DNA from: CAVRXQ01 sp963831155 | GTDB lineage: Bacteria; Actinomycetota; Acidimicrobiia; Acidimicrobiales; Bog-793 | NCBI GenBank assembly: GCA_963831155.1 | Contig: CAWHOY010000006.1 | Location: 1 to 64,000, forward strand | Length of the DNA: 64,000 nt | Direction: 5' to 3' | Shown here: positions 35,103 to 42,632 of the stretch, in pieces | How the letters are laid out: every line of letters starts with the position of its first letter | Position numbering within the stretch: position 1 is the stretch's first letter | Translations under genes and position numbers: made by a program | Notes under the pieces: generated by a model | Database searches by the model: none | What the model was told of the DNA's origin: nothing | The model's input: the letters and a program-made list of their open reading frames with translations, nothing else

Positions 35103-35924
35103 GTGACCAATGACACAGAGCTTCGTGACGAAGTGCGGCGCCGCTACGCGGAGGCGGCAAATACCGTGAGCTCGGGTGCAGGAGCGGCGTCCGATTGCTG
35201 CCACCCGGGGACAACATGCGCCGAGGAGGGTCACGCGACCGGACCTGTTTTCTATGACACGCTCGCCGACGAAGGACTGCCCGAAACTGCGGTCCTCGCA
35301 AGTCTCGGATGCGGCAACCCGACAGCCGTGGCCGATCTCGATCCCGGGGAGGTCGTGCTCGACCTCGGATCCGGAGGGGGCATTGACGTTCTGCTCTCGG
35401 CCAAGCGCGTCGGACCCTCCGGCAAGGTCTACGGGCTCGACATGACCGAGGAAATGCTTGCTCTCGCGATCAAGAACCGCGACGCAGCCGGGTTCACGAA
35501 CGTCGAGTTCCTGAAGGGGTTCATCGAAAGCGTGCCGCTTCCGGCAAACACCGTCGATGTCGTCATCTCCAACTGCGTCATCAATCTCTCAACCGACAAG
35601 CCTCAGGTGTTCGCCGAGATGCATCGCGTGCTCCGGCCGGGTGGACGCATCGGAATCAGCGACGTCGTCGCCGATGACGACCTGACACAGGAGCAGCGAG
35701 CCGAGCGGGGAACCTACGTCGGCTGCGTCGCGGGCGCCCTTTCGTTCGCCGAGTACGAGGCAGGACTTCGAGCTGCAGGATTCGAGAATGTCAGCATCAC
35801 GCCAACTGCCGAGTACCTCACCGGTATGCACTCCGCCATCGTCAAGGCGACCAAGCCGTCAGAAGTGGGCGCCGCGGCAGTCGCATCGCACGAGGTCCCA
35901 GCAGATCCGAGGTCGTGCTGCTGA
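35103..35924 (+). CDS. arsM: Arsenite S-adenosylmethionine methyltransferase
   Basis: Methylates As(III) to mono-, di- and trimethylated arsenicals using SAM. The 273-residue protein has the SAM site VVLDLGSGGGIDVLLSAKRVG and the three catalytic cysteine regions: an N-terminal Cys cluster (ASDCCHPGTTCAEEG, with ASLGCGNPTAVADL), VISNCVINLSTDK and YVGCVAGALS. It ends PRSCC, a Cys pair that could bind arsenic. GTG 35103 has AGGAG seven bases upstream and follows the arsR2 stop closely, forming an arsR2-arsM operon. With AqpS as the possible exit channel this gives a methylation-based arsenic defence. Confidence 0.94.
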   Translation: MTNDTELRDEVRRRYAEAANTVSSGAGAASDCCHPGTTCAEEGHATGPVFYDTLADEGLPETAVLASLGCGNPTAVADLDPGEVVLDLGSGGGIDVLLSAKRVGPSGKVYGLDMTEEMLALAIKNRDAAGFTNVEFLKGFIESVPLPANTVDVVISNCVINLSTDKPQVFAEMHRVLRPGGRIGISDVVADDDLTQEQRAERGTYVGCVAGALSFAEYEAGLRAAGFENVSITPTAEYLTGMHSAIVKATKPSEVGAAAVASHEVPADPRSCC

Positions 35925-36051
35925 CGACGCGCAGCTGTCGTCGCTGCCGAGTTAAGACCGTGTGATCGACTTGAGGACGGCGGCGAGGACGAGGAGGTTG
36001 CCCCATAACACATAAAGACGCGGCGGGTGACATCAAAGTGCCGCAATGTGA
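35925..36051. other. Junction between arsM and the truncated livM
   Basis: No complete gene. On the minus strand a short frame reads RLYVLWGNLLVLAAVLKSITRS and stops near 35956, resembling the end of a membrane protein whose remainder is absent. The livM frame opens only after a stop at 36049. Both suggest a deletion junction. Confidence 0.4.
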
Positions 36052-36443
36052 CGCACGAAGCCGGCGCTTCAATCCACGGGCTATAGCTGGGGATATGCGA
36101 TCGCGAGTCTCGTTCTGCTGGCCTTCGTCTACGTGTTCGTCCGTCGCATCACCGAATCTCCCTATGGGCGGTCGCTCCGGGCGATGAGAGACAACGACGT
36201 CGTCGCCGGATCGATCGGCAAGAACCTGATGGCACAGCGCGCCGTGATGCTCGTCGTCGGAGGGGCAATCGCCGGACTGAGCGGAGGAGTCCTCGTCGGG
36301 TTCATCAACTTGTGGGCACCCTCGGCATGGACCTACCCCGAGACGATCGTGCTCTTTGCCGCCGTGATCATCGGCGGGGCGGGCAACCACCTCGGAGCGA
36401 TTATCGGCGCCATCGTCGTCCCCGTTGGTTTCGAAGAGGCAAG

Positions 36444-37678
36444 GGCGGATTCAAGCGGTGAACGCAAGATACTCGGCGAGCTTTTCTGATGGTTTCATGT
36501 ATCCGAGCGTCTTGCGTGGTCGGTTGTTGAGGCTGGCGGCAAAGCGCTTCAAGTCCGCAGCACTGTGGACCGAGAGGTCGGTTCCTTTCGGCATGTACTG
36601 ACGCAGCAATCCGTTGGTGTTCTCGTTCGATCCGCGCTGCCATGGGCTGTGCGGATCACAGAAGTAGACCTGGACGCCGGTGTCGACGGTGAAGGCTTGG
36701 TGCCGCGACATCTCTGATCCCTGATCCCAGGTGACCGAGCGGCGAAGCACCTCGGGGAGGCTGAGGATCGTTTTGCGCATCGCTGCGTCGACCTTTTCCA
36801 CCTCCCGGCCGTCGGGCAGGTGCAACAAGAGCACAAAGCGCGTCGATCGCTCGACGAGCGTCCCCACCGCGGAGCGGCCGTTTCTCCCGAGAATGAGGTC
36901 GCCTTCCCAATGTCCTGGGACCGCCCGGTCTTCGACCTCGGCTGGGCGCTCGGAGATCATCACCATGTTCGGGATCCTCCCGCGGCCTTCCATCCGGCCA
37001 CGTGGTCGGCGCTGGGCTCGTCCTGATCGCAGGCATCGGTGTAGCTCACGGCGGAGCTCTCCGCGACCTTGGACATACAGCGTCTTGTAGATCGTCTCGT
37101 GGCTCACCGACATCATCGGATCGTTCGGAAACTCCGCGCGCAAGGTGCGGACGATCTCTTCGGGAGACCACCACTCACTGCTCAAGGCCTTCGATCACCT
37201 TCTTGGCGAGCGGTTTGTGGCTCAGCCTCGTCGGCTTCGGGCGGCGCGCCCGCTCATAGGCTCGCTCGTGCGCACGCCAGGCCTCATAGCGCTTGCGTCC
37301 ACCGTTCGATGAGACCTCGCGCGACAACGACGACGCCGACCGTCCGAGCGACTGCGCGATCGCGGTCAACGTCTCGTGGCGCTCGATCCCTGCTCGGATC
37401 TCCTCTCGTTCTCTCATCGAAAGACGGCCCGGTGCTGGCACCCAGCCGTGGGTATCGGGAGGAAGCACGTCACGCAGCATGCAGACCCGATGCGCGTGGG
37501 AGTCCGAGCACTCGAGTATTCGGCCAATTTCCCGAAACGAGTACCCCTTCGCCCTGAGACGCCGAATCTCCCGTTCCATCTTCGGTGACCGATGTGGTGG
37601 CATCCACGTCCTCCCGGTGAGCTCATCCAACAATGGTTCGTTCTCACTGAGAAATTGCGTGGACCGCTTGAATCCGCC
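36444..37678. mobile_element. IS30-family insertion sequence inside livM
   Basis: A 1235-bp element with terminal inverted repeats GGCGGATTCAAGCGGT (left) and its complement at the right end, with mismatches beyond that. It is flanked by a direct AAG duplication (36441-36443 and 37679-37681). Removing it restores the livM frame, which fixes both ends to the base. It carries one transposase gene on the minus strand. Confidence 0.88.
36451..37603 (-). pseudogene. IS30-family transposase with internal frameshift
   Basis: The N-terminal frame (37175-37603) has the helix-turn-helix MEREIRRLRAKGYSFREIGRIL and a second HTH, RHETLTAIAQSLGRSASSLSREVSSNGG. The second frame (36451-37185) has VSHETIYKTLYVQGRGELRR and the DDE catalytic core: VPGHWEGDLILG, SVTWDQGSEMSRHQAF and DPHSPWQRGSNENTNGLLRQYMPKGTDLS. 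One extra base near 37180 (GAAGGCCTTGAGC) separates the frames where an uninterrupted protein is expected. IS30 enzymes are normally a single frame, so this copy is defective or mis-sequenced. ATG 37603 follows GGGAGG. Confidence 0.85.
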
Positions 37679-38040
37679 AAGCCGTTACATCCCTGCAGTC
37701 CCGGGCCAGCCGGGCCTGATTCCGGCTTTGCAATGGGTCGCGATTGGACTGCTCATCGTCGGTTTTTTGTGGTTCCGACCACAGGGCATCCTCCCCGAAC
37801 GCCGGCGGGTGATCGGCTCGGCCCCCGTGCGCCTTCCGTCTTCGCCGAACCTCGAGGCGACAGACGTATCCGCCCTCGCGAACGCGTCTATCCGGGCGTG
37901 ACGGAACTGACCTCCTCGTCAAGCTCACCGAACACCGGAGAATCGCCACAAACGAGGCAGTCACGCATGCCGGCGAAACAGAGCACGGCATCGCGCTCGC
38001 GTCGGTCGAACTCACGCGTGGGTTCGAGGGCGTCACCGCG

Positions 38041-38742
38041 GTGGACCGCGTCACGATCTCCGTCGAACGAGGCAGTCTCACCGGACTGATCGGTCCGAAC
38101 GGCGCCGGCAAGTCCACTTTGCTGGCGCTCTTGGCGGGCACGCTCGCACCGACGTCTGGAAAGGTGCTCCTCGACGGCAAGGACGTGACGCACCTCCCGG
38201 CGTATCGACGCGCCCGACTCGGCCTGATCCGGACCTTCCAGCTCGCCAGTGAATTCAAACGCCTGACAGTTATGGAAAACCTGCTCTCCGCCGTTCCTGA
38301 GCACTCGGGTGACTCGTTTCACGGAGCACTCCTCGGCCGCCGCTATTGGAGGCGCGACGAAACTTCTGCTGTCGGTCGCTGCGAGGAGATGCTCGATGTG
38401 TTCGGGCTCAGTCAGTACGCGAACCAGTACGCCGGCGACCTGAGCGGAGGGCAGCGGAGACTCGTCGAGATCATGAGAGCACTCATGGGCGAACCCGATG
38501 TCCTGTTGCTCGACGAGCCGGTGGCTGGACTGCACCCTCGCTTGGCGCGCCAGCTCGGCAACTCACTTGTCGGGCGGTGTCGTCACGGCATGACGATCTT
38601 CATGGTCGAGCACGAGCTCGCCATCATGGATGAATTCTGCGACCCCGTGATTGTGATGGCTGAAGGCAGGGTGCTCGCAGAAGGAACGATGGCGGCGCTC
38701 CGCAGCCGCACCGAGGTTGTGGACGCCTACCTTGTCAGCTGA
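38041..38742 (+). CDS. livG: Branched-chain amino acid ABC transporter ATPase, 5' end unclear
   Basis: ATP-binding subunit of a Liv/HAAT importer. Walker A GPNGAGKSTLL, Q-loop region IRTFQLASEFKRLTVMENL, signature LSGGQRRLVEIMRAL, Walker B VLLLDEPVAGLHP and the H-loop MVEHELAIMDEFCD. Coding sequence clearly extends upstream of the GTG at 38041 (ASVELTRGFEGVTAVDRV), but no start codon exists in that frame. A GTG at 37898 overlapping the livM stop lies in another frame, so a one-base indel between 37900 and 37985 is likely. The function is doubtful because LivM is broken. Confidence 0.85.
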   Translation: MDRVTISVERGSLTGLIGPNGAGKSTLLALLAGTLAPTSGKVLLDGKDVTHLPAYRRARLGLIRTFQLASEFKRLTVMENLLSAVPEHSGDSFHGALLGRRYWRRDETSAVGRCEEMLDVFGLSQYANQYAGDLSGGQRRLVEIMRALMGEPDVLLLDEPVAGLHPRLARQLGNSLVGRCRHGMTIFMVEHELAIMDEFCDPVIVMAEGRVLAEGTMAALRSRTEVVDAYLVS

Positions 38743-39616
38743 GTCGAAGGATGCGGGCCGGACGTTCAACCAGACCGGGAGGTCCGACTCGACGTCCGAG
38801 CCCGATCACAAGAGAGCACAGCGCGACGCGAAGCGTCCGCTGCTACGTGTCGAAGCTCTTTCTGCCGGTTACGACGGTCGACCCGTCGTCCATGGCGTCT
38901 CCCTCGACGTCTCGCCAGGGGAAGTCGTCTCGGTCGTGGGTCCGAACGGCTCGGGGAAGAGCACGCTTTTGAAAGCGATCGTCGGCGTCGTCGCGGTGCT
39001 TTCCGACCGTGTGGCTCTCGGCGACACGGATCTCACAAACCACAAGGTCGAAGACATCGCGAGGGGTGGCGTTGGATACGTCCCCCAGGTCGACGACGTT
39101 TTCGCTCCCTTGACCGTCAAGGAGAACCTCGAGATGGGCGGCTACCTCCTTCCGACCTCGGAGGTCGCGGCGAGAATCGGCTCGGTCATCAAGGTCTTTC
39201 CGCGCCTTGGCTCGATGCTGGCGCGGCGAGCCTCGAAGCTCAGCGGGGGCGAACGCAAGATGCTCGCGATGGGACGCGTGCTGATGCTGCGCCCAGCCAT
39301 CTTCGTGCTCGACGAACCGACGGCGAACCTCGCTCCGCAGGTCGCCCGGTCGCTCCTTCGCGACCACGTCCGATCGCTCGCAAGGGAAGGCGCGGGCGTT
39401 CTTCTCGTCGAACAGCGCGCACGAGCAGCGTTGGAGATTTCTGATCACGCGTACGTGCTTGGCGGCGGACAGCTACGGATGGAAGGAACCCCAGCCCAAC
39501 TCGCCGATTCTGAGGCCTTCGTCGATTCCTTCCTCGGCGGTGCGGCCGCATCGGATCAGGCGGGGACCTCAACACGGACTGATTCGCGACCGGCGAATCG
39601 AGATTTCGGCGTGTGA
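38732..39616 (+). CDS. livF: Branched-chain amino acid ABC transporter ATPase
   Basis: The second Liv-type ATPase. It shows Walker A GPNGSGKSTLLKAIVG, Q-loop YVPQVDDVFAPLTVKENL, signature LSGGERKMLAMGRVL, Walker B IFVLDEPTANLAP and the H-loop region VLLVEQRARAALEISDHAYVL, in which Gln/Arg replace the usual His, as is common in LivF. An unusual hydrophilic N-terminal extension of about 35 residues and a Thr/Ala-rich tail flank the domain. TTG 38732 overlaps the livG stop; GTG 38717 is the alternative. The gene itself is intact although its partner LivM is interrupted. Confidence 0.88.
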   Translation: MSAESKDAGRTFNQTGRSDSTSEPDHKRAQRDAKRPLLRVEALSAGYDGRPVVHGVSLDVSPGEVVSVVGPNGSGKSTLLKAIVGVVAVLSDRVALGDTDLTNHKVEDIARGGVGYVPQVDDVFAPLTVKENLEMGGYLLPTSEVAARIGSVIKVFPRLGSMLARRASKLSGGERKMLAMGRVLMLRPAIFVLDEPTANLAPQVARSLLRDHVRSLAREGAGVLLVEQRARAALEISDHAYVLGGGQLRMEGTPAQLADSEAFVDSFLGGAAASDQAGTSTRTDSRPANRDFGV

Positions 39617-39697
39617 ACACTCAGCCCGATCACCGAGGCGATCTCGGTGTCTCGCCCCAGCGAGCCGACAAGACCGCTCGAAGCGCCAACGCCCTGG

Positions 39698-40345
39698 TCA
39701 TGGCTCTTGCGTGACCGGTCCAGCCTCGTCATCGGCTCGCATCCCGAAAAGGTCATAGGAGAGCTCGCCAACAAGAAACGACTCGCGCATTCGGAGTTCC
39801 CTGTTCCTGCGATCGGCCGCGGCATTGACGACACGCTCGAGGCGCTCGGCCGGAACCACGACCGCGCCATCGGCATCGAGCACCACCGCGTCGCCCGGGG
39901 CGATCGCTACACCACCGACGTTCACCGGAACGTCGATCGCACCACGATGGAGCTTCGTCGCCGCGGTGGCGTGGATATATCGGGCCCACACCGGAAGTCC
40001 GAGCTCTCGAAGCTCGTCGACGTCTCTCACGGCTCCGTCGACAAGAACCCCTGCGACACCGTGAGCCTTGGCCTGTGTAGCCAGTAGCTCTCCCAGCAGA
40101 GCTACTGGCTCAACTTTCTCCAGCGCCAAGACGAGAACGTCGCCCGGTTGGGTTCGCCCCATCACCTCGTGCACCGCCCGATTGTCCCCGGGACCGCACA
40201 AGGCGATGCGCGCGGGACCGGCAGCGCGAGTCGCCGGCACGATCTGAATGAGCGCACCAGCGACCAATCCAATCGCCCCTGCGGCTTCATAGACGCTCGC
40301 AACGCCGAGAGAGGTCAGGTCTCGATAAACAGAGGGCCGAACCAC
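39698..40345 (-). CDS. RraA-like/4-hydroxy-4-methyl-2-oxoglutarate aldolase-family protein
   Basis: A 215-residue RraA-fold protein. Landmarks are SVYEAAGAIG, AGPARIALCGPGDNRAVHEVM, the Asp/Arg site GVAGVLVDGAVRDVDELRELGLPVWAR, and the C-terminal strand VAIAPGDAVVLDADGAVVVPAERLE. The GxxxDGxxRD motif is the divalent-metal and pyruvate site of HMG/CHA aldolases, so a retro-aldol activity is more likely than RNase E control. Proximity to the Liv-type transporter suggests a former catabolic cluster for a dicarboxylic or aromatic breakdown product (inference). Confidence 0.82.
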   Translation of the reverse strand: MVRPSVYRDLTSLGVASVYEAAGAIGLVAGALIQIVPATRAAGPARIALCGPGDNRAVHEVMGRTQPGDVLVLALEKVEPVALLGELLATQAKAHGVAGVLVDGAVRDVDELRELGLPVWARYIHATAATKLHRGAIDVPVNVGGVAIAPGDAVVLDADGAVVVPAERLERVVNAAADRRNRELRMRESFLVGELSYDLFGMRADDEAGPVTQEP

Positions 40346-40633
40346 GAAGTTCCTCCGTTCGCCCGCAGAGATGGTGCGACGCGAACCTCTCTAATCAAGT
40401 AAGGAAGGAAGATCAACCACCAAGGTGCGATGGAATAAACGGGCCCGGGCGCTCGGGTCGTCGCTTCGGAGTTCCCGTAAGAGGGGTTTTCGCCAGTCCA
40501 TCTCTTCCCGAGCCCACCGCAACATCCCGGTGACTGTCGCGGGATGCGTGACATTCTTGCCTGCCCGCCAATGTTCCCGATGAATCACTTGAGCGCTCGC
40601 ACGCAGTGAGGTACCGCTATGACATGCGGTTTT

Positions 40634-40682
40634 TGGCAGCCCCAACGAGGTTCGAACTCGTGTCTCCACCTTGAGAGGGTGG
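40634..40682 (-). repeat. attL: 3' half of tRNA-Glu(CTC)
   Basis: Forty-nine bases match the 3' half of tRNA-Glu at 58716-58764 with two differences. Both lie in the T-stem (G to A and C to T) and compensate each other, so the stem still pairs. The match starts at CCA and ends just past the anticodon stem, after which the sequences diverge. It is the displaced tRNA end left when the element inserted. Confidence 0.85.
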
Positions 40683-40740
40683 ACCCCGGAGTGATACAAC
40701 CCCATGATAGAATAGGGGTAGAGGGCAAATTTTCGGGAGC

Positions 40741-40760
40741 GTATCCCTAAAGTATCCCTA
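40741..40760. repeat. Left integrase arm-type repeats
   Basis: GTATCCCTA at 40741 and again at 40752 (11-bp spacing). The same pair, with the same spacing, occurs at the other end of the element at 58606 and 58617. This is the arrangement of integrase arm sites in an attP region split by integration. Confidence 0.65.
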
Positions 40761-40776
40761 CGCAGGGGGTTTGGAG

Positions 40777-41895
40777 ATGGCGAAAGTGAGGCGAGCGTTT
40801 GGCAGCGTCACCGAGCTGCCGTCCGGTCACTGGCAAGCGCGCTGGCGTCGTGGTGGTCAGCACTACACGGCCGAGCGCACGTTCCGAACGAAAAGCGATG
40901 CCCGCCAGTACCTCTCGACTGTCGAAGCCGACCTGCTCCGCGGTCAGTTCGTCGACACGCGTCCCGGTCTCGCATCCTTCGGCGACTACGCGGAGGCATG
41001 GCTGAAACGGCGCAGCGATGACCCGCGTCGAGCGCTGGCACCGACGACGAGGGCCAAGTACCGCCGTCTGCTCGACGCCTACCTGCTCCCCGAGTTCGCC
41101 GATCGCAAGCTCACGAGGATCACGCCCGAGCAGATCCGCTCCTGGAACGACATCGTCGCCAAGGAGCATCTGTCGACCGCTGCCGATGCTTATCGACTCC
41201 TCGCGACCGTCTTTAACGCCGCCGTCAGGGACAGGGCGGTTCCACGCTCCCCTTGTGATCTCGAAGGCGCGTCGCGCGCTCGATCTGCCGAACGGCCCAC
41301 GGCGTCACCTGCCCAGATTCAAGCTGCACTTGAGGTTGCACCCGAGAAGTCTCGACTGGCGATCATGCTCGCCGCGTGGTGCCAGCTGCGGCGCGGGGAA
41401 ATCCTCGGCTTGCAACGTGGCGACGTTGACCTTGAGAACGGGACCGTCACGGTCAGACGAGCATGGCTCGTCACCTCAGAGGGAAAAACGGTCGTCGGAC
41501 CGCCCAAGTCGGAAGCTGGTCGACGCACTGTCTACATGCCGTCGAACGTCCTCGAGGTCATGACGAGGCACCTGGACGCCTACACCGACGAGAGATCCGA
41601 CGCGTGGCTATTCGAGCGCAACGGCGCGCCGGTTCAGCCCCGGAACCTTGAGCGCTGGTGGATGCGCGGACGCGAGGCGGCTGGCATCGGTCCGCTGCGC
41701 TTCCATGATCTAAGGCATTCCGGTCTCACCTGGGCCGCTCAAACGGGCGCGACGACGGCCGAATTAATGCGTCAAGCAGGACACTCGAGCCCTACCGCTG
41801 CGGCTCGCTACCAGCACGCCGCGGACCAACGGGCGAAAGAACTGGCCGCCAAGTTGGGTGAGATGGCCCCAACTGTGTCGGAGGGCGGGCGATAG
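40777..41895 (+). CDS. int: Tyrosine-type site-specific integrase
   Basis: A 372-residue phage-type recombinase. The N-terminal arm-binding part reads GSVTELPSGHWQARWRRGGQHY, the core-binding SAM-like domain ATTRAKYRRLLDAYLLPEFADRKL-like region spans about 85-165, and the catalytic domain shows Arg in CQLRRGEILGL, Lys in PPKSEAGRRTV, His-Arg in HDLRHSGLTW, His in QAGHSSPTAAARY and the nucleophile Tyr in ARYQHA. All six catalytic positions appear intact. ATG 40777 is chosen; an in-frame TTG lies two codons upstream. It is adjacent to the attL half of tRNA-Glu and to the arm-type repeats, so it is the integrase of this element. Confidence 0.94.
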   Translation: MAKVRRAFGSVTELPSGHWQARWRRGGQHYTAERTFRTKSDARQYLSTVEADLLRGQFVDTRPGLASFGDYAEAWLKRRSDDPRRALAPTTRAKYRRLLDAYLLPEFADRKLTRITPEQIRSWNDIVAKEHLSTAADAYRLLATVFNAAVRDRAVPRSPCDLEGASRARSAERPTASPAQIQAALEVAPEKSRLAIMLAAWCQLRRGEILGLQRGDVDLENGTVTVRRAWLVTSEGKTVVGPPKSEAGRRTVYMPSNVLEVMTRHLDAYTDERSDAWLFERNGAPVQPRNLERWWMRGREAAGIGPLRFHDLRHSGLTWAAQTGATTAELMRQAGHSSPTAAARYQHAADQRAKELAAKLGEMAPTVSEGGR

Positions 41896-42326
41896 TGGGA
41901 CACCGGCCATCTAGTGTTACAACCGTGGAAGTACCGGCTGGCCCTGTCGCTGTGCTCGATCTGCATCCGTGGGGATACCGACCGAGCCGCCGCGAGCGGC
42001 GCAATGGCCTGGCGTCCATGTGCCGGCAGCTCGCTAACGACCGTCTCCAAATTCTCTTCGGAAGCTTCTACGTCGACACCGATGCTTTGGCGGATGAGAT
42101 TCGAGAGCTGACCGCAAAACTCGACGCAGCACTCCGGCTTATCGTCGCACTCCTCCAACTGGCAAGGCTCGCGGCGAATGAGTCCGAGCGGTTGAATCCC
42201 GCGCCCGTCACCGACTTAGCGCTACCTGAACCACCTTCGGTCGCATCGCAACCTGATCTAGCTACTGCACCTCCGGCGCTGCACGCCACGCTCTCAAGCG
42301 CCGTGCTGAGCGCTGTCGCCGCCTAA
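41895..42326 (+). CDS. Hypothetical protein following the integrase
   Basis: A 143-residue protein starting with GTG that shares its G with the integrase stop (TAGTG), so it is probably cotranslated. A helical middle (DTDALADEIRELTAKLDAALRLIVALLQLARLAANESERL) suggests a coiled coil. The Pro/Ala-rich tail has no recognised domain. A hairpin terminator follows. The function is unknown. Confidence 0.5.
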   Translation: MGHRPSSVTTVEVPAGPVAVLDLHPWGYRPSRRERRNGLASMCRQLANDRLQILFGSFYVDTDALADEIRELTAKLDAALRLIVALLQLARLAANESERLNPAPVTDLALPEPPSVASQPDLATAPPALHATLSSAVLSAVAA

Positions 42327-42350
42327 CCCCTCAGCGACCTCTCGCCAGTC

Positions 42351-42368
42351 ACGCCGCTAGCGCGGCGT
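42351..42368 (+). terminator. Terminator after the integrase operon
   Basis: ACGCCGC-TAGC-GCGGCGT forms a perfect 7-bp stem followed by CCTTTCC. It separates the integrase pair from the excisionase gene. Confidence 0.65.
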
Positions 42369-42405
42369 CCTTTCCGCGTCCGAAAGGGGTGCGAAAGGAG
42401 CCAAC

Positions 42406-42600
42406 GTGGCTCGGCAGGATGCAACACCGCTTCACGACTGGGCGAGCGCCGCTGCGCGCCTGAACACGAGCGAACGACACGTTCAACGTCTCTGGGCTGA
42501 ACGCAAGATCACGGGCACGCGCATCGGAAAAAAGATCCGTTTCACCGACTCTGACATTGACGCGTTCATCGAACGGAATCGAGTCGAAGCACTTAATTAA
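42406..42600 (+). CDS. Excisionase-type helix-turn-helix protein
   Basis: A 64-residue MerR/Xis-like DNA-binding protein: DWASAAARLNTSERHVQRLWAERKITGTRIGKKIRFTDSDIDAFIERN. This is the standard 'excisionase family' winged helix used as a recombination directionality factor or small regulator. GTG 42406 has AAGGAG six bases upstream. Its position after the integrase supports a role in excision. Confidence 0.85.
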   Translation: MARQDATPLHDWASAAARLNTSERHVQRLWAERKITGTRIGKKIRFTDSDIDAFIERNRVEALN

Positions 42601-42632
42601 ATACAGCCGCGAAGTTTTCGCTGTACCTGAAC

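Larger units (their letters stand above)
36052..37901 (+). pseudogene. livM: Branched-chain amino acid ABC permease, truncated and split by an IS
   Basis: LivM is the second membrane subunit of the Liv/HAAT importer for leucine-type amino acids or related amides. The left part (36052-36443) carries the family signature FVRRITESPYGRSLRAMRDND and VGGAIAGLSGGVLVGFINLWAPSAWTYPETIVLFAAVIIGGAGNHLGAIIG. It lacks roughly the first half of the protein. The right part (37682-37901) continues exactly in frame as RYIPAVPGQPGLIPALQW and FLWFRPQGILPERRRVIG once the 1235-bp IS30 element and its AAG duplication are removed. LivH and the binding protein are missing, so the transporter cannot work from this locus. 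Confidence 0.88.
23929..40682. mobile_element. Possible older genomic island between two tRNA-Glu fragments
   Basis: About 16.7 kb lies between the 24-base tRNA-Glu remnant at 23929 and the 49-base remnant at 40634. The contents are accessory in nature: detoxification genes, an arsenic cluster, an IS110 copy and a broken transporter with an IS30 insertion. No integrase remains. The boundaries are inferred only from the tRNA fragments. Confidence 0.35.
40346..40776. other. Intergenic region with attL and integrase arm repeats
   Basis: No protein gene is convincing here. It contains the tRNA-Glu 3'-half fragment at 40634-40682 and a pair of GTATCCCTA repeats at 40741 and 40752, immediately upstream of the integrase. 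Confidence 0.6.

Noticed and set aside
40634..40682. A second functional tRNA-Glu gene
   Set aside because: Only the 3' half is present. The 5' half, D-arm and acceptor 5' strand are missing.
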